64,000 nt of DNA from Leptolinea sp. UBA5203. GTDB lineage: Bacteria > Chloroflexota > Anaerolineae > Anaerolineales > Anaerolineaceae. The translations under genes were made by a program, and so were the position numbers. Of the stretch, positions 1-7,948 are shown one piece after another. Under the pieces are notes generated by a model that was not told the DNA's origin, ran no database searches, and saw only the letters and a program-made list of their open reading frames with translations. The stretch's first letter is position 1. Each line of letters opens with the position of its first letter. The DNA lies in contig DHVR01000002.1 in the NCBI GenBank assembly GCA_002412765.1, positions 123,253 to 187,252 of the forward strand, in the 5' to 3' direction.

Positions 1-224
1 AGCTGGCAGACTTTTTTGTGTTCTTCCAGCAGCATGGCCAGTAGGAAGATTTCGAAGGGCAGTGCGTGGGTGGCATAAGCGGCGGCGGCGAGGTGCTTTT
101 GTGCTTCGGCAAATAGATCATCCAAAATCAGTTGATCACTTTTGCGCAGCGCGCGCCGGAATTTGGAGAAAGAACTCTGCTCGTGTAAAAATTGTTGAGT
201 AATGGAAGGTAATGTGCGTCCCAT
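1..224 (-). CDS. Hypothetical protein, C-terminus outside window
   Basis: The reading frame is open from an ATG at 224 to the window edge, giving 74 N-terminal residues that begin MGRTLPSITQQFLHEQ. The fragment is helical and charged in its first half (FRRALRKSDQ) and Ala/Leu-rich in its second, ending in LLEEHKKV. It has no signal peptide or membrane segment. I recognise no domain. It lies 19 bp downstream of the RecA-like gene on the same strand, so it is probably the third gene of the operon driven by the promoter at 1301-1329. An alternative ATG at 234 in another frame stops after about 33 codons and was discarded. Existence is well supported; function is unknown. Confidence 0.7.
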   Translation of the reverse strand, partial: MGRTLPSITQQFLHEQSSFSKFRRALRKSDQLILDDLFAEAQKHLAAAAYATHALPFEIFLLAMLLEEHKKVCQ

Positions 225-243
225 GGGTTTTCATCCTGTACCT

Positions 244-780
244 TTAAAAGAAACGATAATTTTCAGGCACCGGGGCCTGTTCCAATTGAAATACTTCATC
301 CGTGTATTGACGCACGGCGGCGATCCAGCCCGCATAGTTCTCGTTTTTGGATACCCCGCAGCTAATGGCCACCGGCACATCCTGACTGAGGTGCTTCAGG
401 CAATCCAGAGATTTCCTCAGCAGCCGTTCGCGCTCTTTGCTGGATGTGTGCTCGTCGTAAAACATATCCAGCAAGTCCAGCACCAGGATGGGCATGCGCG
501 GATTATCCAGTGTTTCCAGGCGGGTGAGGACCTGGTAGCAGGTGAAGACCCGCGAAAGTTTGATGTTTTCCAGCAGGGGATTCACTTCTTCCGTGAGGCG
601 ACGGATTTCCCGGGCGATGGTGTAGGGACGAAAGGCATTGCCGGCGTCGATAATAAAGAGTTCACCTTTCAGGGCTAATCTGGCGATCAACTGCGGCATG
701 AGGTTGTGCAAATAGCTTCTGGGCGCATTGAGCAGCAGTAGTCTTTTCTCGGATAAGGAAGGGTATTGAATTTCATTCAT
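244..780 (-). CDS. RecA/RadA-like ATPase-fold protein lacking Walker A
   Basis: This 178-residue protein resembles the core of RecA/RadA/Rad51 ATPases. A hydrophobic strand at about residues 40-46 ends in IDAGNAFRP, matching the IDTEGTFRP segment of RadA/Rad51. The following helix (TIAREIRRL), the RVFTCYQ strand and a Walker-B-like strand LVLDLLDMF at about residues 99-107 fit the same fold. The N-terminal position where a GxxxxGKT/S loop is expected reads LLLLNAPRSYLHNL, so no P-loop is visible and ATP hydrolysis is doubtful. At 178 residues it is shorter than RadA core domains. It follows the RHH-HTH regulator by 90 bp, behind a LexA-like promoter, suggesting an accessory role in DNA repair in the manner of ImuA/SulA-type RecA relatives. 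That role is inference. Confidence 0.6.
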   Translation of the reverse strand: MNEIQYPSLSEKRLLLLNAPRSYLHNLMPQLIARLALKGELFIIDAGNAFRPYTIAREIRRLTEEVNPLLENIKLSRVFTCYQVLTRLETLDNPRMPILVLDLLDMFYDEHTSSKERERLLRKSLDCLKHLSQDVPVAISCGVSKNENYAGWIAAVRQYTDEVFQLEQAPVPENYRFF

Positions 781-870
781 AGGCTTATCCTATCTGCTTC
801 TGTGCCAGGGCGGCTATCCCCCGCGTGGGGGATAAAAGCGGTTAAAAAGGATTACCCCTTTTTTGTCCGG

Positions 871-1272
871 TTAATATTGCCAGGCACTGAAATCCCATCC
901 GGCCAGCTCCATGATTAGGGCCTGTTTTTTACACAGTCCAAATTTGCCGAGGATATTGCGTACGTGGGTCTTGACGGTCTCTGTCGCAATCCCCAGCTTG
1001 AGGGCGATCTCCTGATTACTGCAGCCCTTACAAACCCAAATGGCAACCTGCTGCTCCCGTACGGAGAGGTCCTGCCAGTGGATACTGTTGTATTGGATTT
1101 TCCTGCGTTCTTCAATGGCAAAGCGCAGCAGCCGCGCTGCCAGTTCACTGGGGGAACAATTTTCCTGACTTGCCAGGCTGATCAGGGTTTCATGCAGTTC
1201 CGGATCCAATTCAAGGGGCATGTCAGGTTGGATATTAAAAATAGTTTGGGTCATTGCAGCCAGATCTCTCAT
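871..1272 (-). CDS. RHH plus LuxR-type HTH transcriptional regulator
   Basis: The protein is a two-part DNA-binding protein of about 133 residues. The N-terminal 60 residues contain a ribbon-helix-helix-like segment (LELDPELHETLISLA followed by SPSELAARLLRFAIEER). The C-terminal 65 residues are a LuxR/GerE helix-turn-helix: LSVREQQVAIWVCKG, SNQEIALKLGIA, and TVKTHVRNILGKFG as recognition helix. No receiver or ligand-binding domain is present. The ATG at 1272 is preferred over the GTG at 1281 because GGTG lies 7 nt upstream of it. It is first in its operon and its own promoter carries a LexA-like box, so it is probably damage-induced and may then regulate further genes. The HTH assignment is strong; the RHH assignment is moderate. 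Confidence 0.8.
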   Translation of the reverse strand: MRDLAAMTQTIFNIQPDMPLELDPELHETLISLASQENCSPSELAARLLRFAIEERRKIQYNSIHWQDLSVREQQVAIWVCKGCSNQEIALKLGIATETVKTHVRNILGKFGLCKKQALIMELAGWDFSAWQY

Positions 1273-1300
1273 CTTTATCACCAGGGGAAAGGGTACTTAA

Positions 1301-1329
1301 ATTATATAGAACAAATGTTCTTGTGTCAA
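1301..1329 (-). promoter_or_regulatory. Sigma-70 promoter with LexA-type operator in its spacer
   Basis: Read on the minus strand, TTGACA (1324-1329) is followed by exactly 17 bp and TATAAT (1301-1306), a consensus vegetative promoter. The spacer contains GAAC-N4-GTTC (1309-1320), extended to arms AGAACA/TGTTCT at 1308-1321. This matches the Gram-positive-type LexA consensus (GAAC, four bases, GTTC). A repressor bound here would block RNA polymerase directly. The promoter ends about 29 bp before the ATG of the RHH-HTH gene. Confidence 0.85.
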
Positions 1330-1473
1330 TAGGAAATACAATCTTCTTCAGGACGGGGTATTTCGTCTGGTTTTGAAAAGTAGCTGGTTATTTTTTGTTT
1401 TTTCGCACTATTTTTCTTAGTTTTTAATTGGGATTATCCGTTATGATAGAAAAGAACTTTTTGGAGGAGCTGC

Positions 1474-3090
1474 ATGTCCGCAAAACCCTTAAAAATATTT
1501 GTGTTTGTATTCCTTCCATTGTTGAGCCTGCTTGTTGTCAACCAGGTAACGCAGAACAGCATTGCCTTTATTCGCACCATTCTGGCTGCGGCGCCTATTC
1601 TGATCGTCCTCGTGGTGATGATTGTCTTTCATGTTGGCGGACAGGTTGCCGGTCTGATTGGCCTGCTCAGCGGATTGCTGGTTGCATTTCAAGCTTTTGG
1701 CCTGACCAGCAATATCTTGATTATTTCCCAGGTAAAAGGGCTGCTGCTTTTTTTGTTTGTTCTGGCAGTTTTTTTGCCGGCTTTATTTCTATATAACATT
1801 GTTAATCAAGCCAGGGGTATTCAATCCATTGCTCTGGCTCTGGAAAACAGGATTCAGGATCGAGGCATCTTGCTGATTGTCATTGCCTGGGCTTTCAGCG
1901 GGATGTTGGAAGGTCTGGCGGGTTTTGGGCTACCCGTGGCCATGGTTTCCCCAATGTTGGTTGAATTGGGATTGAATCCCATTCTGGCCGTTGCGGCTGT
2001 TGCCATTGGGCACGCCTGGTCGGTTACCTTTGGCGATATGGGCGTGATTTACCAAACGCTCATCTCAGTGGTAAAGGTTGCTCCGGCGCAATTATCCGTA
2101 TTTGCGGCCATCTTCCTGGGGATTTCCTGTCTGGCTTGTGGATTGTCGGTGGCGCACATATTAAAGCGCTTGAACAAATGGCCCATTGTGCTGGTCCTTG
2201 CTCTGGTCATGGCCTTCGTGCAGTATGCTTTTGTGATGCTGAACATTGCTGCCCTGGCGAGTTTTTGTGCCGGGTTGGCGGGTGTAAGTGCTGCAATACT
2301 GATCAATCACATCATTATGAAATCTAAAAATGAAAAAAGCGCCCCCATGGAATGGACGCCGTCCTTGAAAATGGCCCTCTTGAGTTATGGCTCCCTGACC
2401 GTTCTGATGAGTCTGATTGCTATTGTCCCGCCTCTTCATCAGGCTTTGGGAAAAATATCCTGGGTTGTGGCCTACCCCGAAGTGACCACCTTGCGTGGCT
2501 TTACTACGGCGGCGGTGATTAATCAACACTATTATCCTTTACTGCATCCGGGGACATCCATCTTGTTGATTGCTTTGATCAGTTATTTTCTGAATAAACG
2601 GGCGAAACTTTATTCGTCAACGAATCTCATGCATATTGTTTCCATCACTGTGAAAGCAGCTTTGCCGCCAGCGATTGGAATTCTCTCCATGGTGGGGCTT
2701 TCGTTTCTCATGGATCACAGTGGTATGACGGTTCAACTGGCTGAATTGTTAAGTAGTTTTTTTAATGCAGCCTTCCCGTTAGTTTCACCTTACATCGGCA
2801 TGTTGGGCGCCTTTGCTACCGGAAGTAATAATAATTCCAATGTTTTGTTTGCTCCCCTGCAAGAGGGGATCGCGATCCTTCTGAAAATCTCGCCTGCGGT
2901 GATTGTGGCTGCCCAAACGACGGGCGGTGCATTAGGCAGCATGATAGCCCCAGCCAAAGTGATTGTGGGCTGCAGCACAGTGGCAGCCCAGGGTCGGGAT
3001 GGAGAAGTTCTGCGCAAGACCATTCCCTATGGCCTGGTCATCGGGCTGGTGATGGGAATTGTGACCATGCTATTTGCAATGAATAATTGA
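1474..3090 (+). CDS. lctP: L-lactate permease family transporter
   Basis: This 538-residue polytopic membrane protein belongs to the LctP/LldP lactate permease family, which imports L- or D-lactate or glycolate with protons. At least twelve hydrophobic segments are visible. Family signatures include the GLAGFGLPVAM block after EG at about residues 150-160, GHAWSVTFGDMG at about 180-190, and the C-terminal GSNNNSNVLF and GGALGSMIAPAK blocks. Length is normal for the family. The ATG is chosen because GGAGGAG lies 6-7 nt upstream. The gene stands alone between a divergent regulator and the convergent acetate kinase pair, consistent with uptake of lactate for fermentation to acetate. No clear intrinsic terminator separates it from the convergent gene. 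Confidence 0.9.
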   Translation: MSAKPLKIFVFVFLPLLSLLVVNQVTQNSIAFIRTILAAAPILIVLVVMIVFHVGGQVAGLIGLLSGLLVAFQAFGLTSNILIISQVKGLLLFLFVLAVFLPALFLYNIVNQARGIQSIALALENRIQDRGILLIVIAWAFSGMLEGLAGFGLPVAMVSPMLVELGLNPILAVAAVAIGHAWSVTFGDMGVIYQTLISVVKVAPAQLSVFAAIFLGISCLACGLSVAHILKRLNKWPIVLVLALVMAFVQYAFVMLNIAALASFCAGLAGVSAAILINHIIMKSKNEKSAPMEWTPSLKMALLSYGSLTVLMSLIAIVPPLHQALGKISWVVAYPEVTTLRGFTTAAVINQHYYPLLHPGTSILLIALISYFLNKRAKLYSSTNLMHIVSITVKAALPPAIGILSMVGLSFLMDHSGMTVQLAELLSSFFNAAFPLVSPYIGMLGAFATGSNNNSNVLFAPLQEGIAILLKISPAVIVAAQTTGGALGSMIAPAKVIVGCSTVAAQGRDGEVLRKTIPYGLVIGLVMGIVTMLFAMNN

Positions 3091-3168
3091 TTTCTATGAG
3101 ATCGGCAGCAGGGGTAAGAAAATTCTTTTCCAGATAGGCTTAATCATTTTCAGAATAACAAACTACTT

Positions 3169-4221
3169 CTAAGCCCTTGCCGTTTGAGCCAGCACAACCC
3201 ATGGGTAGATTTCCAGTGCATGGATTTTAATTTTGGAATTGGAGGTGGTGATTTGCAGCAATCCATTGTCAAGCAGAAGTGGAGTTTCCATACAGTCGGC
3301 ACCCAGTGAAGTGAGGCGTTTTGCCAGGTCCAATAGAAAGTGATGGCTGGGCTCTAAAGAAGTAGTTAGAAAAAGGAGCTGTTGGGCGCCATTGAGCCCG
3401 GCCATGCCGCTGCCGATTTGCTTGAGCAGATGGTTTTGCAGCCTTTCCCGGCTTATCTGATGTTCTTTCGGCATAGTGTTTTGAATCAATGTGTCCAGCC
3501 GCATCAGTTGGGGATCCAGCGCCTGAAAACCGCTTTGCAGGGTCAGCACCTGCAGGGCTTGATCCACACTCATGCCGTCCTCGCACAGCAATAAAGACAG
3601 GGATGGATCGATGCTGCCTACGCTAGTCAGGCCAGGGATGCCCTCCAATTTGGAGAATCCGCTGGAGCACTCCACAGCAATTCCGCGCTGGATGACGGCT
3701 ACGGATGCGGAAAACTCATCCAGGAAGACCGTGATCAAGCGATCACTCTGATCAGGATAAGCTGCTCTGATGAGCCGAGAGCCGTATTGATGATAGATTC
3801 CATCCGACCCGTAGCGTTGAATCTCAGGATAGCGAAGTTCCTTTGGGAGCGCATAGCCATGGGCGGTTTGCGGCATATGCTGGAAAAAAGCTGTGTTGCA
3901 AAGCAGGATATGGCGCAGCTCTGGCCGCATGGTAACCATCTGAAAGACGGTATTCATTAGCAAGGTGTTTTCAAAAGGGGCAAACTTCTGCATGTCCTGT
4001 AAAAGACTTAGCATGCCCGGGGTCAATTCTGTAACGGCTTCGTTGAACTCAGGTCCGCCATTTTCAAGTAAATAGACGGCTTCTTCGGCTTCTTCCACAG
4101 CATCCATCAGCTCGGCAGGAAAGGGCTGCTCTGGTAAAAGTTTCCCGCAGCGGATCAAGTAGTCCTGATCATTCAGTTCTGCCCAATCCATGTGGTAAGG
4201 CGTGGTTTTAAAGATCAGCAT
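3169..4221 (-). CDS. Degenerate acetate kinase paralogue (pseudoenzyme)
   Basis: This 350-residue protein aligns along its length with acetate kinase but has lost the catalytic residues. The segment ELRHILLCNTAFFQHMP (about 101-117) corresponds to the FDTAFHQTMP block, with Asn109 for the catalytic Asp. YGSDGIYH (137-144) corresponds to YGFHGTSH, with Asp140 for the catalytic His. SVGSIDP replaces TRxGDLDP, losing the phosphate-binding Arg. The N-terminal phosphate loop (NxGSSS) is absent. The C-terminal nucleotide motif FTGGIGE is replaced by FLTTSLEP. Its start overlaps the end of the intact acetate kinase by 14 bp, so the two are translationally coupled. A regulatory or heterodimer partner role is plausible but inferred. 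The reading frame is intact and long, so it is not an ordinary pseudogene. Confidence 0.75.
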   Translation of the reverse strand: MLIFKTTPYHMDWAELNDQDYLIRCGKLLPEQPFPAELMDAVEEAEEAVYLLENGGPEFNEAVTELTPGMLSLLQDMQKFAPFENTLLMNTVFQMVTMRPELRHILLCNTAFFQHMPQTAHGYALPKELRYPEIQRYGSDGIYHQYGSRLIRAAYPDQSDRLITVFLDEFSASVAVIQRGIAVECSSGFSKLEGIPGLTSVGSIDPSLSLLLCEDGMSVDQALQVLTLQSGFQALDPQLMRLDTLIQNTMPKEHQISRERLQNHLLKQIGSGMAGLNGAQQLLFLTTSLEPSHHFLLDLAKRLTSLGADCMETPLLLDNGLLQITTSNSKIKIHALEIYPWVVLAQTARA

Positions 4222-5428
4222 GCTTCACCTCCTGGAGTAAATTGAAACCATCCCGGGCGATGATGCTTTCTTCGTCTGTTGGCAGAACCATTACGCGTAC
4301 CGCTGATTTGGCGGTTTGAATTTCTGAAAGACAATCCAGCGGGGCAGTCCGGTTTTTTTGTTCATCCAGTTCAAGCCCCAGCCAATCCATCTTGGCACAG
4401 GTTAAGTGACGAATGGCGGGGTTTTGAAGTCCAATATCATCGGTAAAGACCAGGATATCCAGCCCCCCCAGAATGGCTGCGTAGGCGCCGATATATTTTT
4501 TCAGGCGGTGAATCAACAGGTCAATGGCAGCCTGTGCTTCTGGATTATGCTGTTCATCCGCTGATTTGAGGATATCGCGGATATCACTGGAAAAACCGGA
4601 TAGACCCAGCAAACCGCTATTTTTATTAAAGATTTGATTTAGCTCGCTGGCGGTATGGTTATGCACCTGCATCAGGTAGAGGGGGATAAATGGATCCAGG
4701 TCCCCGCAGCGGGTGCTCATCACCAGACCTTGCAGAGGTGTATAACCCATGGAAGTATCCACTGGTTTACCATTCTTGATGGCAGTGATGCTGGAGCCAC
4801 CGGTGCCCAGATGGCAGGCAATGATCTTCAGCGGGGCTAGATCCAAATTCAGCGTTTGGCTGATGTGTTGAAAGATATAAGTGTATGAGAGGCCGTGAAA
4901 GCCGTAATGGCGGATGTCATGCTGTTTTGTAAATGCATTGGGCAGGGTCTCTAAGGCGGCAATATCCGGCATCTGGCTGTAAAAGGTGGTATCGAAGGTG
5001 ACATATTCGGGCAAGCCGGGGTAGGACTGCTGGCAGGCACGAATTACACTGTAAGAATTGGGGTTATGAATGGGAGCCAAAGGCAGACATCGTTCCAGCG
5101 CGGGAGTAGTTAGGGGAGTGATCAGAGTGGAGCTAGTAAACAAAGAACCGCCATGCACAAAACGATGGCCGATAGCATCAAACTGGATATCCAGCTTTTG
5201 CAGCATTTGGATGATTTGTCCGGCGGCCTGGGCATGGCTGTCAAGCTGCATGGGGACAACGGTATGCTGCCCATCCTGATTTAGCTCAATAAAGGACTCT
5301 TCTGTGCCTTTCACACCTACTCGATGGGCTTTCCCGTGCAGCAGGATTTTCGGGGTTAAAGAAGAGTCGACAGAAAAAAGTTTAAACGATAGAGAAGAAG
5401 AACCACAATTAAAGATGAGAAGTTTCAT
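4208..5428 (-). CDS. ackA: Acetate kinase
   Basis: This 406-residue cytosolic kinase interconverts acetate + ATP and acetyl phosphate + ADP, the final ATP-yielding step of acetate fermentation. Family motifs are in order: FNCGSSSLSFKLF at the N-terminus, GHRFVHGG at about 95, FDTTFYSQMP at about 150, YGFHGLSY at about 180, CHLGTGGSS, STRCGDLDP, and TDEESIIARD near the C-terminus with the conserved Glu. Two deviations are visible: TDDIGLQN in place of TGGIGENS in the nucleotide-binding part, and GLSY for GTSH. The core catalytic Asn, Arg, Asp, His and Glu are retained. It is the first gene of a pair with a degenerate paralogue. No phosphotransacetylase or phosphoketolase gene is in the window. 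Confidence 0.88.
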   Translation of the reverse strand: MKLLIFNCGSSSLSFKLFSVDSSLTPKILLHGKAHRVGVKGTEESFIELNQDGQHTVVPMQLDSHAQAAGQIIQMLQKLDIQFDAIGHRFVHGGSLFTSSTLITPLTTPALERCLPLAPIHNPNSYSVIRACQQSYPGLPEYVTFDTTFYSQMPDIAALETLPNAFTKQHDIRHYGFHGLSYTYIFQHISQTLNLDLAPLKIIACHLGTGGSSITAIKNGKPVDTSMGYTPLQGLVMSTRCGDLDPFIPLYLMQVHNHTASELNQIFNKNSGLLGLSGFSSDIRDILKSADEQHNPEAQAAIDLLIHRLKKYIGAYAAILGGLDILVFTDDIGLQNPAIRHLTCAKMDWLGLELDEQKNRTAPLDCLSEIQTAKSAVRVMVLPTDEESIIARDGFNLLQEVKHADL

Positions 5429-5473
5429 GGATCCATCCTTGCTGATGGGGTAAAACCAGATTAATGGATTTGA

Positions 5474-6601
5474 TTATGAACTGAACTCCATAATGACATC
5501 CATGACCTGCTCAACTTCGTTCAGAGTCATGCTGTTGTTAAGAGGCAAGCGCACGAGCTGATCACTGATCTTTTCAGTTACCGGACAATCCCCAGGATTG
5601 CCGCCCAGTTTTTCACCCATGACGGAAAGATGCAGGGGCAGGTAATGGAAAACACTATAAATATCTTGATCCCGCAGGGTTTTAATAAAGCGCGTACGGA
5701 CTTCCAAATTCGGGGCGAGTAAATAAAACATATGATAGGACTGTTCACACTCGTCCGGAATGATGGGCAGACGGAAACCGTTCTTCAGGGCCCAATTGCC
5801 AAGATGCTGATTGTATTGGTCCCAAATCATTTTCCTGCGCTGCTGAATCAGGGAAGCTTTTTCAAGTTGGGCGAATAAAACGGCTGCCAGAATTTCAGAA
5901 GGAATATAGCTGGAGCCGACATCCACCCAGGTATATTTGTCAATCATGCCGCGGAAGAAGCGGCTGCGATCGGTGCCTTTCTCGCGAATGATTTCAGCGC
6001 GCTCGATGTAAGCCGGATTATTGATAAACAAAGCACCGCCTTCGCCGCTGGTGATGTTTTTGGTCTCATGAAAACTCTGCGCTGCAAAGGTTCCCAAAGT
6101 GCCGAGATTCTTGCCTTTATATTTGCTGAACAGGCCGTGGGCGTTATCTTCGACGATTATGAGATTGTGTTTGTCCGCGATTCGTTGAATGGTATCCATC
6201 TCACAGGAGACACCGGCGTAATGCACCGGAACGATGGCTCTGGTGCGCTCGGTAATATGCTCTTCCAGGAGGGTTTCATCCAGATTCAAAGTATCCGGAC
6301 GGACGTCTACAATCACGGGTTTGATGCCATGCAAGAGGAAAGCATTTACGGTGGAAACAAAGGTAAAAGAAGGCGCAAGAATTTCATCCCCTTCCTCCAG
6401 GTCCATTAAAATGGCTGCCATTTCCAATGCATGGGTGCAGGAAGTGGTCAGCAGGGCTTTTCCGACCCCCAGTGTCTCTTCAAAGTAACTATGGCACTTT
6501 TTGGTAAAAAACCCATCTCCGGAGAGATGATTATTTTCAAAGGTTTGACGCACATATTCCAGTTCATTGCCGAGAATGGCTACTTTATTAAAGTCAATCA
6601 T
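5474..6601 (-). CDS. wecE: dTDP-4-amino-4,6-dideoxygalactose transaminase family
   Basis: This 375-residue PLP enzyme belongs to the DegT/DnrJ/EryC1 sugar aminotransferase family and most resembles WecE/RffA. That enzyme converts dTDP-4-keto-6-deoxyglucose to dTDP-4-amino-4,6-dideoxygalactose using glutamate. The Schiff-base lysine is Lys181 in SFHETKNI, a motif characteristic of the RffA branch. Supporting segments are SCTHALEMAAILMD, APSFTFVSTVNAF, VPVHYAGVSCEMD and VEDNAHGLFSKYKG. Length is normal. It heads the distal end of a surface-glycan cluster with a methyltransferase, a WbqC protein and glycosyltransferases, so its product is probably a modified sugar of a cell-surface polymer. The exact substrate is not proven by sequence. 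Confidence 0.85.
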   Translation of the reverse strand: MIDFNKVAILGNELEYVRQTFENNHLSGDGFFTKKCHSYFEETLGVGKALLTTSCTHALEMAAILMDLEEGDEILAPSFTFVSTVNAFLLHGIKPVIVDVRPDTLNLDETLLEEHITERTRAIVPVHYAGVSCEMDTIQRIADKHNLIIVEDNAHGLFSKYKGKNLGTLGTFAAQSFHETKNITSGEGGALFINNPAYIERAEIIREKGTDRSRFFRGMIDKYTWVDVGSSYIPSEILAAVLFAQLEKASLIQQRRKMIWDQYNQHLGNWALKNGFRLPIIPDECEQSYHMFYLLAPNLEVRTRFIKTLRDQDIYSVFHYLPLHLSVMGEKLGGNPGDCPVTEKISDQLVRLPLNNSMTLNEVEQVMDVIMEFSS

Positions 6602-6606
6602 GTTTC

Positions 6607-7233
6607 TTATTTCCGGATTAATAGAGTGAAATCATAAACTTCATAGTCATGAAGTAAGGCGACATTGCGCGAAAAATTAAGTTTACAGTAATCAAACAGG
6701 TAACATGGGTCTGCATAATATAAGTCATCCCGCATGCGATCAACATCCGAGTATTTGGTGAGGAAATTGATGGAAAATCCCTTCTCAGCAAGATCATTAA
6801 TTTCATGCATGCATTTGACCACATATTTCGTCCATTGGTCATAATCCGCATTAAGTTTCATGTTAAAGACACCGCAAGCGCTGACGTAATCCACTGGAGG
6901 GCATTCGGATAAATCTGACGTGAAGATGCAATTGGGATCGTCTTCGTGAAGTTTGCGACCTTCCAGCACCATCGATTCCAACAAATCATAGCCATAATAC
7001 AGGCGGACTTTTTTTTCTTTCAGAATCAAATAATCGTAAAAGGCACCATAGCCTGCGCCGTAATCCAGTATGGAGAAAGAGGTATCCGGTTCGATGATCT
7101 TGACCAACTGATCGAAGCGTATTTCCCGAGCTTGATTTGAGTTCCAATCCACGCCTTTGGCTTCAGTGCCATGGATTTTTAATTTTTCATCAAAATATTG
7201 ATTTACATTCTCAAGAACTTTTTTTAATTCCAT
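6607..7233 (-). CDS. Class I SAM-dependent methyltransferase
   Basis: This 208-residue protein has the Rossmann methyltransferase motif I ILDYGAGYGAFYDYL at about residues 54-68, an acidic residue at the end of strand 2 (YYGYDLLESMV) and a strand 4 segment VDYVSACGVFNMK. No membrane or signal segments are present. The ATG at 7233 has GGAGAAGG upstream. It lies 5 bp before wecE and 17 bp after the WbqC gene on the same strand, so it is probably co-transcribed. The substrate is likely a sugar or sugar nucleotide of the same pathway, by context only. Confidence 0.8.
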   Translation of the reverse strand: MELKKVLENVNQYFDEKLKIHGTEAKGVDWNSNQAREIRFDQLVKIIEPDTSFSILDYGAGYGAFYDYLILKEKKVRLYYGYDLLESMVLEGRKLHEDDPNCIFTSDLSECPPVDYVSACGVFNMKLNADYDQWTKYVVKCMHEINDLAEKGFSINFLTKYSDVDRMRDDLYYADPCYLFDYCKLNFSRNVALLHDYEVYDFTLLIRK

Positions 7234-7250
7234 TTGATTTCACCTTCTCC

Positions 7251-7937
7251 CTAGAAATAGTCCAACGCTTGTGGACCTTTCATGAATAATAAATCGAGGA
7301 TACTGACTTGTGATTCGAAAGGTGGATAGAGCTGATCATACTCCGGGTAGTCATAGATTATGAAGGATAATTCAATCCCAGCAGAGGTGAAGAGTTCAGG
7401 CTCCAGATAATCCCGTGCAGATGGTCCGGATAAATAGGATGTCGCACCCACTTTGGCTAAAATCTGCATGAGACGGTCGGTCTTGGTGCCGGTGATTCCC
7501 TGAATTTCCGAAGATCGCAGAAAAGTAGTATTTTGAATACCCAGCAATCCGCTGATGGCGATGGTCAGGTCGATGGTAAACTCCGCGAGATGAGTGTCAT
7601 ACCGCTCATAAAACGGGGCGAGGACATCCTGATAGCGTTGAAAATAAGGGGCTTTGCTATAGGAAAGCTGAAGGGCATTCCAATGCTTGCGATTCCAATT
7701 TTGCGCCCAATTGATTTGAACATCATGGATTGGAGTGTGATTTTCTTCAATACCCTTGGTTAATACTGGAATGGTTAACCATTGGGAGCCATCCCGGGTT
7801 TTGATTCGATTGCGGTTACGCCAGCCGTTCTTGTCATATTTGACGTCGTCATAGAAGATGAAGGTATCCGCCTGGCGGATTTGATCAAAATATCCACGCC
7901 AGGGAATATACGAAGGCTGTAAAATAACACATTTCAT
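7251..7937 (-). CDS. WbqC family protein
   Basis: This 228-residue protein starts ILQPSYIPWRGYFDQI and continues FYDDVKYDKNGWRNRNRIK, the hallmark N-terminus of the WbqC family. The family occurs in O-antigen and other polysaccharide clusters, commonly beside DegT-type aminotransferases and methyltransferases, and is thought to help install N-acyl groups on aminosugars. The biochemical function is not firmly established. Here it sits directly between the GT2 gene (12 bp upstream) and the methyltransferase, matching the usual context. Length is normal for the family. Confidence 0.88.
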   Translation of the reverse strand: MKCVILQPSYIPWRGYFDQIRQADTFIFYDDVKYDKNGWRNRNRIKTRDGSQWLTIPVLTKGIEENHTPIHDVQINWAQNWNRKHWNALQLSYSKAPYFQRYQDVLAPFYERYDTHLAEFTIDLTIAISGLLGIQNTTFLRSSEIQGITGTKTDRLMQILAKVGATSYLSGPSARDYLEPELFTSAGIELSFIIYDYPEYDQLYPPFESQVSILDLLFMKGPQALDYF

Positions 7938-7948
7938 GTTTGGGATTA

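Noticed and set aside
1743..1758. Sequence resembling a sigma-54 promoter (TGGCAG-N5-TTGCC)
   Set aside because: It lies inside the lactate permease coding region, has two mismatches in key positions and no gene downstream at promoter distance.
1428..1796. 122-codon plus-strand frame overlapping the lactate permease
   Set aside because: It is a shadow frame of the permease, rich in Cys and Ser, without homology.
5428..5470. ATGGATCCAT palindrome before ackA
   Set aside because: Short palindrome made of a common restriction-site-like hexamer; no second copy or promoter context supports an operator.
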